Positions 36,688 to 46,321 of a DNA stretch of 64,000 nt are shown here, one piece after another. The position numbers were made by a program, and so were the translations under genes. The stretch is taken from assembly GCA_017882405.1 (NCBI GenBank), contig JADGPO010000072.1:1-64000 (forward strand), read 5' to 3'. Under the pieces are notes generated by a model, which worked only from the letters and a program-made list of their open reading frames with translations, ran no database searches and was not told the origin of the DNA. The DNA comes from Solirubrobacteraceae bacterium. GTDB lineage: Bacteria > Actinomycetota > Thermoleophilia > Solirubrobacterales > Solirubrobacteraceae. Every line of letters begins with the position of its first letter. Position 1 is the first letter of the stretch.

Positions 36688-37002
36688 ATGTCCGGTTCTT
36701 TGGTCCTCCTCCCGCTCCGCCTGGGGCTGCGCGCCACCGGGCTGGTGGTGCGCGGCGCCCGCGAGATCGTCGAGCGCGTCGCCGGACTCGCCGGCCTGGC
36801 GTCCGACGAATCGCGGTCGCCGGGTTTCGACTCCGCCCCCACTGCGCCGCCCACCCGGACCGAGCCGCCCGCGCGGCCGACTCAGACCCAGACGGCCGGT
36901 GAGCCGCCCTTGAACCAAAGCGAGGCGGTCGACTACGACGCACCCTCGGAGGCGGAGCCCGTGCACGTCGACGAGGGCAGCGAGCTGGCCCGCCGCCGCT
37001 GA
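36688..37002 (+). CDS. small hypothetical protein, helical N-terminus and disordered tail
   Basis: About 104 residues. Residues 1-42 form a Leu/Arg/Val amphipathic helix (LVLLPLRLGLRATGLVVRGA, REIVERVAGLAGLA). The remainder is Pro/Thr/Glu-rich and disordered. Divergent from the acyl-CoA synthetase, with 85 bases between starts. The composition recalls granule-associated or membrane-peripheral proteins, but no family was identified. Confidence 0.5.
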   Translation: MSGSLVLLPLRLGLRATGLVVRGAREIVERVAGLAGLASDESRSPGFDSAPTAPPTRTEPPARPTQTQTAGEPPLNQSEAVDYDAPSEAEPVHVDEGSELARRR

Positions 37003-37139
37003 GCTACGCCCCGGGGCGACCGCCGCCCTGCAGAACCAGCCTGCTGGCAGCGCTGCTGATGCCCCTGGGCGGCGAGGCGCCCGGCAGCGCACGCCGGTCA
37101 CACGCCGAGACGGGTGCCCACTTCCGCTCGCGCTGAACC

Positions 37140-38165
37140 TCACCAGCCGCCGGTGATGGAGCCCGGGTCGTAGGCGTAGCCCGGGTAGTAGCCGCCGGAG
37201 CCGTAGCCACCACCGTCGTAGCCATAGCCGGGATCGCCGCCAGAGCCGTAACCGCCGTACCCGCCTCCGCCGTAGCCATAGCCCGGGTCGCCGCCGTAGC
37301 CGTACCCGTACCCATTGCCCTGCGTGCCGGTGCCGGTGGCGGTGTCAGTGCCGCTCGCCGAGTAGGCGACCGAGAACGACGACCCGTCCGAGGACAGCGT
37401 GGAGGGCGTTGCCGAGCCCGAGCTCTGTCCGCTGGAGAGATCGACGCCCCCGAACCCGGAGCTGCTTGCGCCCGGGGTGAGCGAGACGGCGGCCGTCGAC
37501 CAGTTCGAGTCCGAGATCGGGCCCGTGTGACCGTCGGTGGTGGTAGCTGATGCCGAGGTGAACTTGACAGTGCCGAAGTCGGTCAGCGGCAGCGGCGTGC
37601 AGCTGCTCGCCGAGCCGTCACAGGAGGAGGGCGCCTCGGCGATCCACTCGGCGCTGGACACGTCCGGGTTGCTCATCGTCAGCTGCTTGGAGAACGACTG
37701 GCCCGTCGTCTGGTTGGACACCGACACGTCGACGCTGCTGCCCTCGACCGTGACCCGAGTGGAGATGCGGTCTCCGGGGCTCACGGCGAGGTCAACGCTC
37801 ACCGGCGCCGCCGGCACGAGCTCGTACCACGCGAAGTAGCTGGCCTGGCCGTCCGCGCTGCAGTTGGCCTCGGTGCCGGCCTGCTCCAGCGTCTGGGTCT
37901 GGCCCGCGCCGCCGAGCCCCACCCAGAACGCCGAATAGCCGCTGCCGGTAGTGGTGCAATTCGCGGTGGGAGCCACCCAACTGCCGGCGACGCTCTTGAA
38001 GCGCGTGCCGGATGAGGACGACGAAGAGCTGCCGGCCACATAGCCGGACCAGTTACCGTTGGACGCCTGTTGCACGTCGGCCATCGCGGCCGACGCGGTG
38101 GACACGGCGCCGAGCGCGCAGGCGGTCGTGAGGGCGAGGGTGAGGATGATTCGTGCGGGCGTCAT
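37140..38165 (-). CDS. secreted G1-family (eqolisin-like) glutamic peptidase with Gly/Tyr-rich tail
   Basis: A 341-residue exported protein. Signal peptide ~1-26 (ILTLALTTACALGAVSTASA). The eqolisin domain (~35-230) has NGNWSGYVAG, FKSVAGSWVAPTANC, SAFWVGLGGAGQTQTLEQAG and TSAEWIAEAP-type VSSAEWIAEAPSS. The Gln in the GxGQ/LEQ region and the Glu of EWIAEAP correspond to the family's catalytic pair. Two cysteine pairs are present. The last ~65 residues are GYGYGGDPGYG-type repeats. These peptidases act at acid pH; the tail may anchor or aggregate the enzyme. Confidence 0.85.
   Translation of the reverse strand: MTPARIILTLALTTACALGAVSTASAAMADVQQASNGNWSGYVAGSSSSSSSGTRFKSVAGSWVAPTANCTTTGSGYSAFWVGLGGAGQTQTLEQAGTEANCSADGQASYFAWYELVPAAPVSVDLAVSPGDRISTRVTVEGSSVDVSVSNQTTGQSFSKQLTMSNPDVSSAEWIAEAPSSCDGSASSCTPLPLTDFGTVKFTSASATTTDGHTGPISDSNWSTAAVSLTPGASSSGFGGVDLSSGQSSGSATPSTLSSDGSSFSVAYSASGTDTATGTGTQGNGYGYGYGGDPGYGYGGGGYGGYGSGGDPGYGYDGGGYGSGGYYPGYAYDPGSITGGW
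37150..37320 (-). repeat. Gly/Tyr codon repeats in the G1 peptidase tail
   Basis: Imperfect tandem units of GGDPGYGYGGGGYG within the coding region, plus a proline variant PGYAYDPG at the end. The repeats are in frame with the peptidase gene. Such tracts expand and contract by slippage, so length may vary between strains. Confidence 0.7.
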
Positions 38166-38235
38166 GTCACTAACGTGACCCGCCCGGCGAAGAGGCGACT
38201 ACGAGTTGACGAAGAAGCTCGTCGGGGCGCGACGT

Positions 38236-40128
38236 TCAGCCGTTGAGCCCCACCCGCGCGCGGGCCAGGCGCACCGCCTTGCTAAGGGTGTCTATGTCGT
38301 AGGCGTCCTGATGGCGGTGACCGTTGATGAAGAACGTGGGCGTGCCCGACACGCCGCTGAGATCGGCGGACTCAACGTCCTCGGCGATCCGCCCTGAGCC
38401 CTTGCGCTTGCGTAGCGCCGCCTTGAACTTGTCGATGTCGAGCCCCAGTTCCTGCGCGTAGCCGAGGATGTCGCGCAGCGTCAGGTCTCCCTGGTGAGCC
38501 AGCATCGTGTCGTGCATCTCCCAGAACTTCCCCTGGGCGGCCGCCGCCTCCGACGCTTCGGCGGCCATCTGCGCGTGGGGGTGCACGTCGTTGAGCGGGA
38601 GGTGGCGCCACACATAGCGCAGGTCGCCGAAGTCGCTCAACAGCTCGCGGACCACGGTCTCGGCCCGGCCGCAGTAGGGGCACTCGAGATCGCCGTACTC
38701 CAGCAGCGTCACCGAGGCCTCCTGCGGACCGCGCACGTGGTCGCGCTCCTCGTCGACGGGGACGGCCAGGTCGACGATCTCCTCCGCGTTGCCGACCAGC
38801 GCCCGCAGCCGCATCGCTCGCGGCAGACGACGCGTCACCCGGAGCACGATCCAGCTCACCGCCGGCGCGCCGATCAGCGTGGTCAGCACCCCCAGCTTGG
38901 CCTGCGAGAGTGCCTCGCCGCCGAACGCGAGCGTGGCGATCAGCAGCGACACCGTGAACCCGATCCCCGCGATCGCCCCGCCCCCGAACACGGAGGCCCA
39001 GCCCACCGGCGGGCGAATCGTTCCGCGGCTGAGGCGGGTCACCAGCCACGCGCCGCCGGTGATGCCGATCGGCTTGCCGGCCAGATAGGCGATCAGGATC
39101 CCCAGGGTGATCGGTGAGCCGTAGGCATGGACCAGGAAGTCGCCGCTGATCGGAAAGCCGGCGTTGGCCAGGGCGAACAGCGGGACGACCACATAGCTGG
39201 TGAACGGATGAAACAGCTGCTGCCAGCGCTCGTTGGGCGAGATTGTGGAGCGCAGGCCCGCGCGCGCCGACCGCTCCAACTCGGACGTCGGCTGCTCGCG
39301 GAACACCCGGAACACGTCGGTGGCGTGCTCCAGATCGGCTCGCGCGGCCGGGTAGGCGATCGTCAGCAGGCCCATCGCCAGGCCCACGACGATCGGGTCG
39401 ATGCCGGACTTGAGGAACGCCACCCACGCGACCGACCCGAGCACCGCGTAGACGAGGCCGTTGTGCACGCCGGACTGGCGGGCCACCACGATCAGCGCGA
39501 ACACCCCCAGTCCGACGGCCAGCGCCATGCCCTGCACGGTCCCGGTGAACACCAACGCGATCACGATCAGGGCCACCAGGTCGTCGACGACCGCGACGGT
39601 CAGGATGAAGGCGCGCAGGCTGTCGGGGAAGCGGCGCCCGACGAGCGCCAGCATCCCCAGCGCGAAGGCCGTGTCGGTCGACATCGCCGCGCCCCAGCCG
39701 CCGTGCGAGGCGCTCGAGGAGTTGAGCGCCAGGTAGATCCCGACCGGGATCACCATCCCGCCGATGCCGGCCACGAACGGCAGCGCCAGCCGGCGGCGAT
39801 CGCGCAGCTCACCCAGGTCGAACTCGCGCCGGGCCTCCAGCCCGACGACGAAGAAGAACAGAGTCATCAGCCCGTCGTTGACCCAGTGGCGCAGGTCCTG
39901 GGTGACCCCGGCGCCGCCGATCCGGATCGACAGCGTCGTGTGCCACATGTGCTCATACGAGCTCCCCCCGGCGTTGGCCCACACCAGCGCGGCCAGCGCC
40001 CCGAGCAGCAGAAAGGCGGCCGAGCCGGTCTCGGTGCGCACGAAGTCGCGTAGCGGCGCCTCGAGGTTGCGCGCCCACGCCGTCTTGCCCGAGAGCAGGG
40101 AGCGCGCCGTTACGGTCGTGTCAGCCAC
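38236..40128 (-). CDS. nhaA: Na+/H+ antiporter NhaA fused to a DsbA-type thioredoxin domain
   Basis: A 630-residue protein. Residues ~25-430 are NhaA, with about a dozen helices, STDTAFALGMLAL and the ion-binding aspartate pair in VAVVDDLVALI. Residues ~450-630 form a DsbA/FrnE-like domain: EYGDLECPYCGRAETVV with the CPYC redox motif, cis-Pro loop VSGTPTFFINGHRH. The antiporter exchanges Na+ for protons; the thioredoxin domain could fold, sense or protect. This fusion recurs in actinobacterial NhaA proteins. Start ATG 40128. Confidence 0.92.
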   Translation of the reverse strand: MADTTVTARSLLSGKTAWARNLEAPLRDFVRTETGSAAFLLLGALAALVWANAGGSSYEHMWHTTLSIRIGGAGVTQDLRHWVNDGLMTLFFFVVGLEARREFDLGELRDRRRLALPFVAGIGGMVIPVGIYLALNSSSASHGGWGAAMSTDTAFALGMLALVGRRFPDSLRAFILTVAVVDDLVALIVIALVFTGTVQGMALAVGLGVFALIVVARQSGVHNGLVYAVLGSVAWVAFLKSGIDPIVVGLAMGLLTIAYPAARADLEHATDVFRVFREQPTSELERSARAGLRSTISPNERWQQLFHPFTSYVVVPLFALANAGFPISGDFLVHAYGSPITLGILIAYLAGKPIGITGGAWLVTRLSRGTIRPPVGWASVFGGGAIAGIGFTVSLLIATLAFGGEALSQAKLGVLTTLIGAPAVSWIVLRVTRRLPRAMRLRALVGNAEEIVDLAVPVDEERDHVRGPQEASVTLLEYGDLECPYCGRAETVVRELLSDFGDLRYVWRHLPLNDVHPHAQMAAEASEAAAAQGKFWEMHDTMLAHQGDLTLRDILGYAQELGLDIDKFKAALRKRKGSGRIAEDVESADLSGVSGTPTFFINGHRHQDAYDIDTLSKAVRLARARVGLNG

Positions 40129-40154
40129 GCCGCAGATTCTTGCGCGTGAGGACT

Positions 40155-40931
40155 ATGAGCCGAAAAACGCCGCGGGTTGGCGACCATCATCTGTTCGATC
40201 GCCTCCTGCAAGACGCCGGCCTCCCCACGCCGCCCCCGGCCACGATCAGCGGCCCGGCTGTCCGCATCAGCCTGGGAGCATATGGACAGATGCACACCTC
40301 AGACGCGCTCACCAGCGGCGATTTTCAGATCACCGCCGACGGCCGGCCGGCATCGCTCGCCGAGCTGCTCCCCGGCTTCGACGAGCACACCCGCCTGGGC
40401 ATCGTGGTCACACAGGACGGCGGCGGCGCCGGAGCGAGCACACTCATCCTGGCGGCGGTGACGGGGTTCTACGACCGCCTGCGTGCCGGCGAGTCGGACT
40501 TCTTCGCCTATCCCGACTACTTCGCCTTCCACGTCGGGTGGCCCCACGGCACCCTGCGCAAGCTCGACGTGTTCCCCGACCACAAGGAGCCGGTCGTCGC
40601 CGACGAGGCCGAGACCATCCTGCGCACGATCAACGACCGGGGCATCACCCACCTCCTGGTTGCCGAGGGTGGCCGCGCCGGAGAACTCGGGCGCGACACG
40701 TGCCACAGTGCGCGGCGCCGGATCAGGGCGGCGGTCGCCTACTCGCCGGACGGGCGGGTCGCCCGCCCCGACGTCGAGATCACGGCCGCCCCGCAGGCCG
40801 AGGAGTTCGTGACCGCGATGCTGGGCCACGGACCGCGTGAGCTGGTCGGCGAGGATGGCCGCCCGCGGGAGACGTTTCGCCGGCTGACTCTCGACGACGC
40901 GCTCGGGATGTTGGCCACGGCCGCGCAGTAA
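40155..40931 (+). CDS. conserved hypothetical cytoplasmic protein
   Basis: A 258-residue alpha/beta protein with no recognised domain. Notable stretches are LGIVVTQDGGGAGASTLILA, SDFFAYPDYFAFHVGWPHG, LDVFPDHKEPVV and ITHLLVAEGGRAGELG. The start at ATG 40155 is divergent from nhaA with 26 bases between starts; a TTG at 40140 is less likely. It ends 56 bases before the thiolase gene on the same strand. No membrane or signal segment. Confidence 0.65.
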   Translation: MSRKTPRVGDHHLFDRLLQDAGLPTPPPATISGPAVRISLGAYGQMHTSDALTSGDFQITADGRPASLAELLPGFDEHTRLGIVVTQDGGGAGASTLILAAVTGFYDRLRAGESDFFAYPDYFAFHVGWPHGTLRKLDVFPDHKEPVVADEAETILRTINDRGITHLLVAEGGRAGELGRDTCHSARRRIRAAVAYSPDGRVARPDVEITAAPQAEEFVTAMLGHGPRELVGEDGRPRETFRRLTLDDALGMLATAAQ

Positions 40932-40987
40932 CATTGACCCTCGAGACTTTTCCGAACACAGTGTGCAGGCGACCTTAGGAGTTGACC

Positions 40988-42205
40988 ATGGCAGCTACCG
41001 AACCGCTCATCTTCGACGCGATCCGCACCCCGCGGGGCAAGGGCAAGGTCAATGGCTCCCTGCACACGACCAAGCCGGTAGACCTGGTCGTCGGGCTGAT
41101 GCACGAGATCCTCAGCCGCAACCCCGACTTCGATCCCGCGCGCGTCGACGACGTCGTCCTGGGCTGTGTCTCCCCGCTCGGCGACCAGGGCGGCGACATC
41201 GCCAAGACGGCGGCCATCAAGGCTGGTCTTCCGGACACCGTGTCCGGCATGCAGCTGAACCGCTTCTGCGCCTCGGGGCTGGAGGCGGTCAACATCGCCG
41301 CGCAGAAGGTCGCCTCCGGCTGGGAGGACCTCGTGCTGGCCGGGGGCGTGGAGTCGATGAGCCGCGTGCCGATGGGCTCGGACGGCGGCGCCTGGGCGAT
41401 GGACCCCGAGACCAACTACGAGACCTCGTTCGTCCCCCAGGGGATCGGCGCCGACCTGATCGCCACCGTCGAGGAGTTCAGCCGCGAGGACGTCGACGCC
41501 TATGCGGCGCGCTCGCAGGAGCGGGCCGCCGCCGCGCAGGCCGAGGGCCGCTTCTCGGGGTCGGTGATCCCCGTGCAGGACATCAACGATCACGTGGTCC
41601 TCGACCGCGACGAGTTCATCCGCCCCGGCACCACGGTGGAGACGCTCGGCGGCCTCAAGCCCTCGTTTCAGATGATGGGCGAGATGGGCGGCTTTGACGC
41701 GGTGGCGCTGCAGAAGTACCACTGGGTGGAGAGGATCAACCACGTCCACACGCCGGGCAACTCCTCGGGAATCGTGGACGGCGCCTCCCTGGTGGCGATC
41801 GGCAACGAGCAGACCGGCGCCGACCTGGGGCTGCGCGCCCGGGCGAAGATCCTCGCGACCGCCGTCTCGGGCGCTGACCCGACGATCATGCTCACCGGCC
41901 CCGCCCCCGCCTCCAGGAAGGCGCTGGCCAAGGCGGGACTGACCGTCGAGGACCTGGATCTGGTGGAGATGAACGAGGCGTTCGCCGCGGTCGTCCTGCG
42001 CTTCATCCGTGAGATGGGCCTGGACATCGACAAGGTCAACGTCAACGGTGGGGCGATCGCGATGGGCCACCCGCTGGGCGCCACCGGCGCGATGATCCTC
42101 GGCACGCTGGTCGACGAGCTGGAGCGCCAGGACAAGCGCTACGGCCTGGCCACCCTGTGTGTCGGCGGCGGCATGGGTATCGCCACGGTCGTCGAGCGCG
42201 TCTGA
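40988..42205 (+). CDS. fadA: acetyl-CoA C-acyltransferase (thiolase)
   Basis: A 405-residue thiolase that cleaves 3-ketoacyl-CoA to acetyl-CoA plus a shortened acyl-CoA. Active-site cysteine in [12 protein letters not shown], histidine in [16 protein letters not shown] and the second cysteine in [14 protein letters not shown] 40988 follows TTAGGAG at good spacing. It lies 20 bases before the multifunctional protein gene, a standard fadA-fadB operon in reversed order. Confidence 0.95.
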   Translation: MAATEPLIFDAIRTPRGKGKVNGSLHTTKPVDLVVGLMHEILSRNPDFDPARVDDVVLGCVSPLGDQGGDIAKTAAIKAGLPDTVSGMQLNRFCASGLEAVNIAAQKVASGWEDLVLAGGVESMSRVPMGSDGGAWAMDPETNYETSFVPQGIGADLIATVEEFSREDVDAYAARSQERAAAAQAEGRFSGSVIPVQDINDHVVLDRDEFIRPGTTVETLGGLKPSFQMMGEMGGFDAVALQKYHWVERINHVHTPGNSSGIVDGASLVAIGNEQTGADLGLRARAKILATAVSGADPTIMLTGPAPASRKALAKAGLTVEDLDLVEMNEAFAAVVLRFIREMGLDIDKVNVNGGAIAMGHPLGATGAMILGTLVDELERQDKRYGLATLCVGGGMGIATVVERV

Positions 42206-42225
42206 ACCTTCGAAAGAGAGAACGC

Positions 42226-44427
42226 ATGTCTGAGAGCAGCACGATCCGCTGGGACAAGGACGACGACGGGGTCGTGATCCTGACCCTCGACGACCCCAAC
42301 CAGTCGGCGAACACGATGAACGCCGCCTACGGGGAGTCGATCAAGGTCACCGTCGAGCGGCTGGAAACCGAGCAGGACGAGATCGCCGGCGTGGTCATCA
42401 CCTCGGCCAAGAAGACCTTCTTCGCCGGCGGCGACCTCAACGACCTCAAGGCGGCCAAGCCCGATGACGCCGAGCAGGTCGCCACCTGGGTGCGTGAGAA
42501 CAAGGCCGTCCTGCGGCGCCTGGAGACGCTCGGCAAGCCCGTGGTGGCCGCGATCAACGGCGCCGCGCTGGGCGGCGGCCTGGAGATCTGCCTGGCCTGC
42601 CATCACCGGGTAGCGCTGGACGACTCCAAGGTCCGGCTCGGCTTCCCGGAGGTCCAGCTCGGACTGCTCCCCGGCGCCGGCGGTGTGACCCGCACGGTCC
42701 GGATGTTCGGAATCGTCAATGCGCTCATGCAGCTGTTGCTCCAGGGCCAGCGCATCCGGCCGCACCAGGCGGTCGAGATGGGGCTCGTCGACGAGCTGGT
42801 GAGGACCCGCGAGGAGCTGGTCCCGGCGGCCAAGAAGTGGATCGCCTCCAAGGCCGGCGAGGAGGTCCAGCAGCCCTGGGACGTCAAGGGCTACAAGATC
42901 CCCGGAGGCACCCCCTCGACGCCGTCGCTGGCGATGAACCTGCCGGCCTTCCCGGCCAACCTGCGCAAGCAGATCAAGGGCGCCAACTACCCGGCGCCGC
43001 TGAACATCATGTCCGCCGCGGTGGAGGGCGCTCAGGTCGACTTCGACAACGCCTCGGAGATCGAGGGGCGCTACTTCGTCGACCTCGTCACCAGCCAGGT
43101 CGCCAAGAACATGATCCAGGCGTTCTTCTTCGATCTGCAGCGGGCCACCGGCCGCCGCGGGCGCCCGGCGGAGATCGAGCGTTTTGAGCCCCGGAAGGTG
43201 GTCGTGCTCGGAGCCGGGATGATGGGCGCCGCGATCGCCTACGTGTGCGCAACGGCCGGGCTGGAGGTCGTGCTCAAGGATGTCGCCGAGGGGGCGGCCT
43301 TCAACGGCAAGAGCTATTCCAAGCGGCTGGTCGACAAGGCCGTCGAGCGCGGGCGCTCCACGCGGGCGCAGGCCGACGAGCTGCTGGCGCGGATCACCCC
43401 GACGACCGACCCGGCCGCGGCGCAGGGCGCCGAGCTGGTGATCGAGGCCGTGTTCGAGGATCCCAAGGTCAAGGCCGAGGTGATGGCCGAGATCGAGCCC
43501 TACCTGGCGCCCGACGCGCTGCTGTGCTCCAACACCTCGACCCTGCCGATCACCGAGCTGGCCGGGAACGTGTCGCGTCCCGCGGACTTCATCGGGCTGC
43601 ACTTCTTCAGCCCGGTGGACAAGATGCCGCTGCTGGAGATCATCAAGGGTGAGCCGACCTCCGAGGAGACCCTCTACCGGGCGCTCGACGTCGCCAAGCT
43701 GATCAAGAAGACGCCGATCGTGGTCAGCGACAGCCGCGGCTTCTTCACCAGCCGGGTGATCGGGACCTTCATCAACGAGGGCATCGCGATGCTGCTGGAA
43801 GGTGTGCCCGCGCCGACGATCGAGCAGGCCTCCTCCCAGGCCGGCTATCCCGCGCCGGTGCTGCAGCTCTCCGACGAGCTCAACATGAAGCTGCTGCAGA
43901 AGATCCGCAAAGCCGCCAAGAATGCCTTCGAAGCCGAGGGCGGCACCTGGACCAGCCACCCCGCCGAGAAGGTGATCGACCAGATGGTCGCCGACGGGCG
44001 GCCCGGACGGCTGGAGGGCGCCGGCTTCTACGAGTACGAGGATGGCAAGCGCACGCGGCTGTGGCCCGGACTCCGCGAGGCCTATCCGCCGGTCTCTGAC
44101 CCCGGCGCGCTGTCGCTGAAGAACCTGAAGGAGCGGATGCTGGTCATCGAGGCGATCGAGACGGTCAAGTGCCTGGACGAGGGCGTGATCGAGACCGTGG
44201 CCGACGCCAACATCGGCTCGATCATGGGGATCGGCTTCCCCGGCTGGACCGGCGGCGTGCTGCAGTACGTCAACGGATACCAAGGCGGTCTGCCGGGCTT
44301 CGTGGCCCGCGCCCGCGAGCTCGCTCAGCAATACGGCGAGCGCTTCGAGCCGCCCGCCTCGCTGGTGGAGAAGGCCGACCGGGGAGACGAATACTCCGAC
44401 GAGGAGGCGCTGGTCACCGCCGGCTGA
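42226..44427 (+). CDS. fadB: fatty-acid oxidation multifunctional protein: enoyl-CoA hydratase / 3-hydroxyacyl-CoA dehydrogenase
   Basis: A 733-residue FadB-type protein. The N-terminal crotonase domain (~1-280) has FFAGGDLNDL and GAALGGGLEICLACHHRVAL, and LGFPEVQLGLLPGAGG with the catalytic Glu. A Rossmann HADH domain follows: VVVLGAGMMGAAIAYVCATA (~330), SNTSTLPITELA, GLHFFSPVDKMPLLEI, DSRGFFTSRV, then two C-terminal helical domains. It hydrates enoyl-CoA and oxidises the product with NAD+, handing the ketoacyl-CoA to the thiolase upstream. Confidence 0.95.
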   Translation: MSESSTIRWDKDDDGVVILTLDDPNQSANTMNAAYGESIKVTVERLETEQDEIAGVVITSAKKTFFAGGDLNDLKAAKPDDAEQVATWVRENKAVLRRLETLGKPVVAAINGAALGGGLEICLACHHRVALDDSKVRLGFPEVQLGLLPGAGGVTRTVRMFGIVNALMQLLLQGQRIRPHQAVEMGLVDELVRTREELVPAAKKWIASKAGEEVQQPWDVKGYKIPGGTPSTPSLAMNLPAFPANLRKQIKGANYPAPLNIMSAAVEGAQVDFDNASEIEGRYFVDLVTSQVAKNMIQAFFFDLQRATGRRGRPAEIERFEPRKVVVLGAGMMGAAIAYVCATAGLEVVLKDVAEGAAFNGKSYSKRLVDKAVERGRSTRAQADELLARITPTTDPAAAQGAELVIEAVFEDPKVKAEVMAEIEPYLAPDALLCSNTSTLPITELAGNVSRPADFIGLHFFSPVDKMPLLEIIKGEPTSEETLYRALDVAKLIKKTPIVVSDSRGFFTSRVIGTFINEGIAMLLEGVPAPTIEQASSQAGYPAPVLQLSDELNMKLLQKIRKAAKNAFEAEGGTWTSHPAEKVIDQMVADGRPGRLEGAGFYEYEDGKRTRLWPGLREAYPPVSDPGALSLKNLKERMLVIEAIETVKCLDEGVIETVADANIGSIMGIGFPGWTGGVLQYVNGYQGGLPGFVARARELAQQYGERFEPPASLVEKADRGDEYSDEEALVTAG

Positions 44428-44501
44428 CCGCCGTCGCCGTGTCCAGGTAGTGGCCGGGCGGGCGTGAACGCGTCGCTCAGCGGCCCGCGGGGTTCATTCG
44501 C

Positions 44502-46232
44502 CTACTCGGTCACGGGCGGTGGGTACACGTCGCGGACGTAGTGGTCGACCTCGGCCTCCGACAGCCGACGCGAGATCGCCAGGTAGTAGATGCCCAGGCT
44601 GAAGATCGTCAGCACGAGCAGGTCCCAGTACAGGCCGATGGTCTTGGTGTTGACCAAGACCGTCGCGAAGGTGCCGACGCCGCCCAGGATCCCGTCGCCC
44701 GGATCCGGGAAGCCTCCCAAGTAGGAGATCACTCCCATGCCGATCAGGTACGGGAACACCCAGATGGCGGCGCCCCAGTCGATCCGTGGCCGGTTCGAGT
44801 TCAGGTGGAGCTTGTAGGAGAGCGCGATCAGCACATAACCGAGGATCATCACCACCATCAGCGTCGAGTACACGCTCCAGCCCGCCCAATAGACGATGAA
44901 GTTGGCCAGGACAAATCCCAGCGGCGCCAGGACGTTGCCGGCCGACAGCCGGTAGGGCCGCGGCAGATCGGGCTTCTGCAGACGAAGCGCGCCGAAGGCG
45001 AGAGGCGCGCCGGCATACATGAGCACCGAGGCGCTGGTGACGACGCCGACGAGCTTGGCCCAGCTGGGGAACGGCAGTAGGAAGATCAGCCCGATGATGC
45101 CGGTGACGATGATGCTGAAGACCGGCACCCTGCGCGACGAGTTGCGCTCGAACGCCTCCGGCAGGTAGCCGTTCTTGCTCAATCCGAAGCTGATCCGCGA
45201 GCCCGAGGTCAGGTAGATGAGCCCCGTGCCGCCCGGGGAGACGACGGCGTCGATGCGCAGGATGACCGCCAGCCATGCCAGACCGGCCAGCTTGGCCACC
45301 TGGTAGAACGGCGCCGCGTTGAGCGCCTTCAAGGCAGGGTTGTGGCCGATCGCAGTCGGGTCGGCGAGGCTCGTCCAGGTTCCCGCGTTCGTGAGCAGCT
45401 TGGGATCGAGCGCGCCGATGAACGCGACCTGAAGCAGGATATAGATGGTGCCGCCGAGGAGGATGGACATGATCACGGCCCGCGGGACGTCCCGCTTGGG
45501 ATTGCGCGCCTCGCCGGCCAGCTGCACCGCCTGCTCGAAGCCGAGCAGCGAGAAAACGATGCCCCCGGTCGGGATGGCGATGAGGACGTCCTTGACCTCC
45601 TGACCCTTGACGAAGAAGCCGCCGCCATTGGTGAAGTTGCCGCTATGGAAGTGGAACAGCAAGAAGATGATGGTGACGATCGGGATGGCCACCTTCCACC
45701 ACGTCAGCGAGTTATTGACCCGCTGCAGCCACCGCACCCCGATGAGGTTGACGACCACGAAGAAGAACATCATCGCGATGGCGACGATGATCCCGACGCC
45801 GTGGACGGTGCCGCTGCTCGAGAACCAGCTGTGCGCCCAGTGCGCCGTCGAGAGGTACTGGATCGCCGCCAGCACCTCGATCGGCGCCACGCTCGCCGCC
45901 TGGATGTAGGCAAACCACCCGAAGGTCGCCCCGGCGAGGCTGCCGTAGGCGTAGTGGGGGAAGCGACTCGTGCCGCCGCTGACCGGGAACAGTCCGCCCA
46001 GCTCGGCGTGGATGAGCGCCAGCACGATGACGATGAATGTGGCGACGACCCAGGCGATGATCGCCGAGGGACCAGCGATCGACGCCGCCGTGAGGGCGCC
46101 GAACAGCCATCCCGATCCGATGATCGAGCCCTCGGAGGCCCAGAGCAGGCCGAGGAAGCCGACGCCTCGGTCCATCCCCTCGTTATCGAGGGATGCTTCA
46201 GGGGCCCTTCCGGGCGCATCTACATTCGACAT
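44502..46232 (-). CDS. APC-superfamily amino-acid permease
   Basis: A 576-residue membrane transporter with about 12-14 helices. The first helix carries SEGSIIGSGWLFG, the unwound substrate-binding GSG region of the APC fold. Later GFEQAVQLAGEARNPKRDVP, between helices 6 and 7, is the family signature with the E-A-x-N-P motif. Length is on the long side because of the ~75-residue C-terminal extension with two extra hydrophobic segments. Substrate unknown. Convergent with fadB. Confidence 0.9.
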   Translation of the reverse strand: MSNVDAPGRAPEASLDNEGMDRGVGFLGLLWASEGSIIGSGWLFGALTAASIAGPSAIIAWVVATFIVIVLALIHAELGGLFPVSGGTSRFPHYAYGSLAGATFGWFAYIQAASVAPIEVLAAIQYLSTAHWAHSWFSSSGTVHGVGIIVAIAMMFFFVVVNLIGVRWLQRVNNSLTWWKVAIPIVTIIFLLFHFHSGNFTNGGGFFVKGQEVKDVLIAIPTGGIVFSLLGFEQAVQLAGEARNPKRDVPRAVIMSILLGGTIYILLQVAFIGALDPKLLTNAGTWTSLADPTAIGHNPALKALNAAPFYQVAKLAGLAWLAVILRIDAVVSPGGTGLIYLTSGSRISFGLSKNGYLPEAFERNSSRRVPVFSIIVTGIIGLIFLLPFPSWAKLVGVVTSASVLMYAGAPLAFGALRLQKPDLPRPYRLSAGNVLAPLGFVLANFIVYWAGWSVYSTLMVVMILGYVLIALSYKLHLNSNRPRIDWGAAIWVFPYLIGMGVISYLGGFPDPGDGILGGVGTFATVLVNTKTIGLYWDLLVLTIFSLGIYYLAISRRLSEAEVDHYVRDVYPPPVTE

Positions 46233-46321
46233 CGACCCTCCCCAGGACGTTTACACGACACGGGCGGCATCCTAACCCCACAAGACCCCTGCGCACGAGC
46301 CATGTGTCCAGTTTCGGCGGG

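Noticed and set aside
37150..37320. Tandem repeats considered as a CRISPR array or minisatellite
   Set aside because: Repeats are in frame inside the G1 peptidase gene, short and without spacers.
42139..44331. Long minus-strand open frame (~730 codons) opposite fadB
   Set aside because: Antisense shadow of a high-GC gene; no start signal or motif, and the plus strand encodes a complete FadB.
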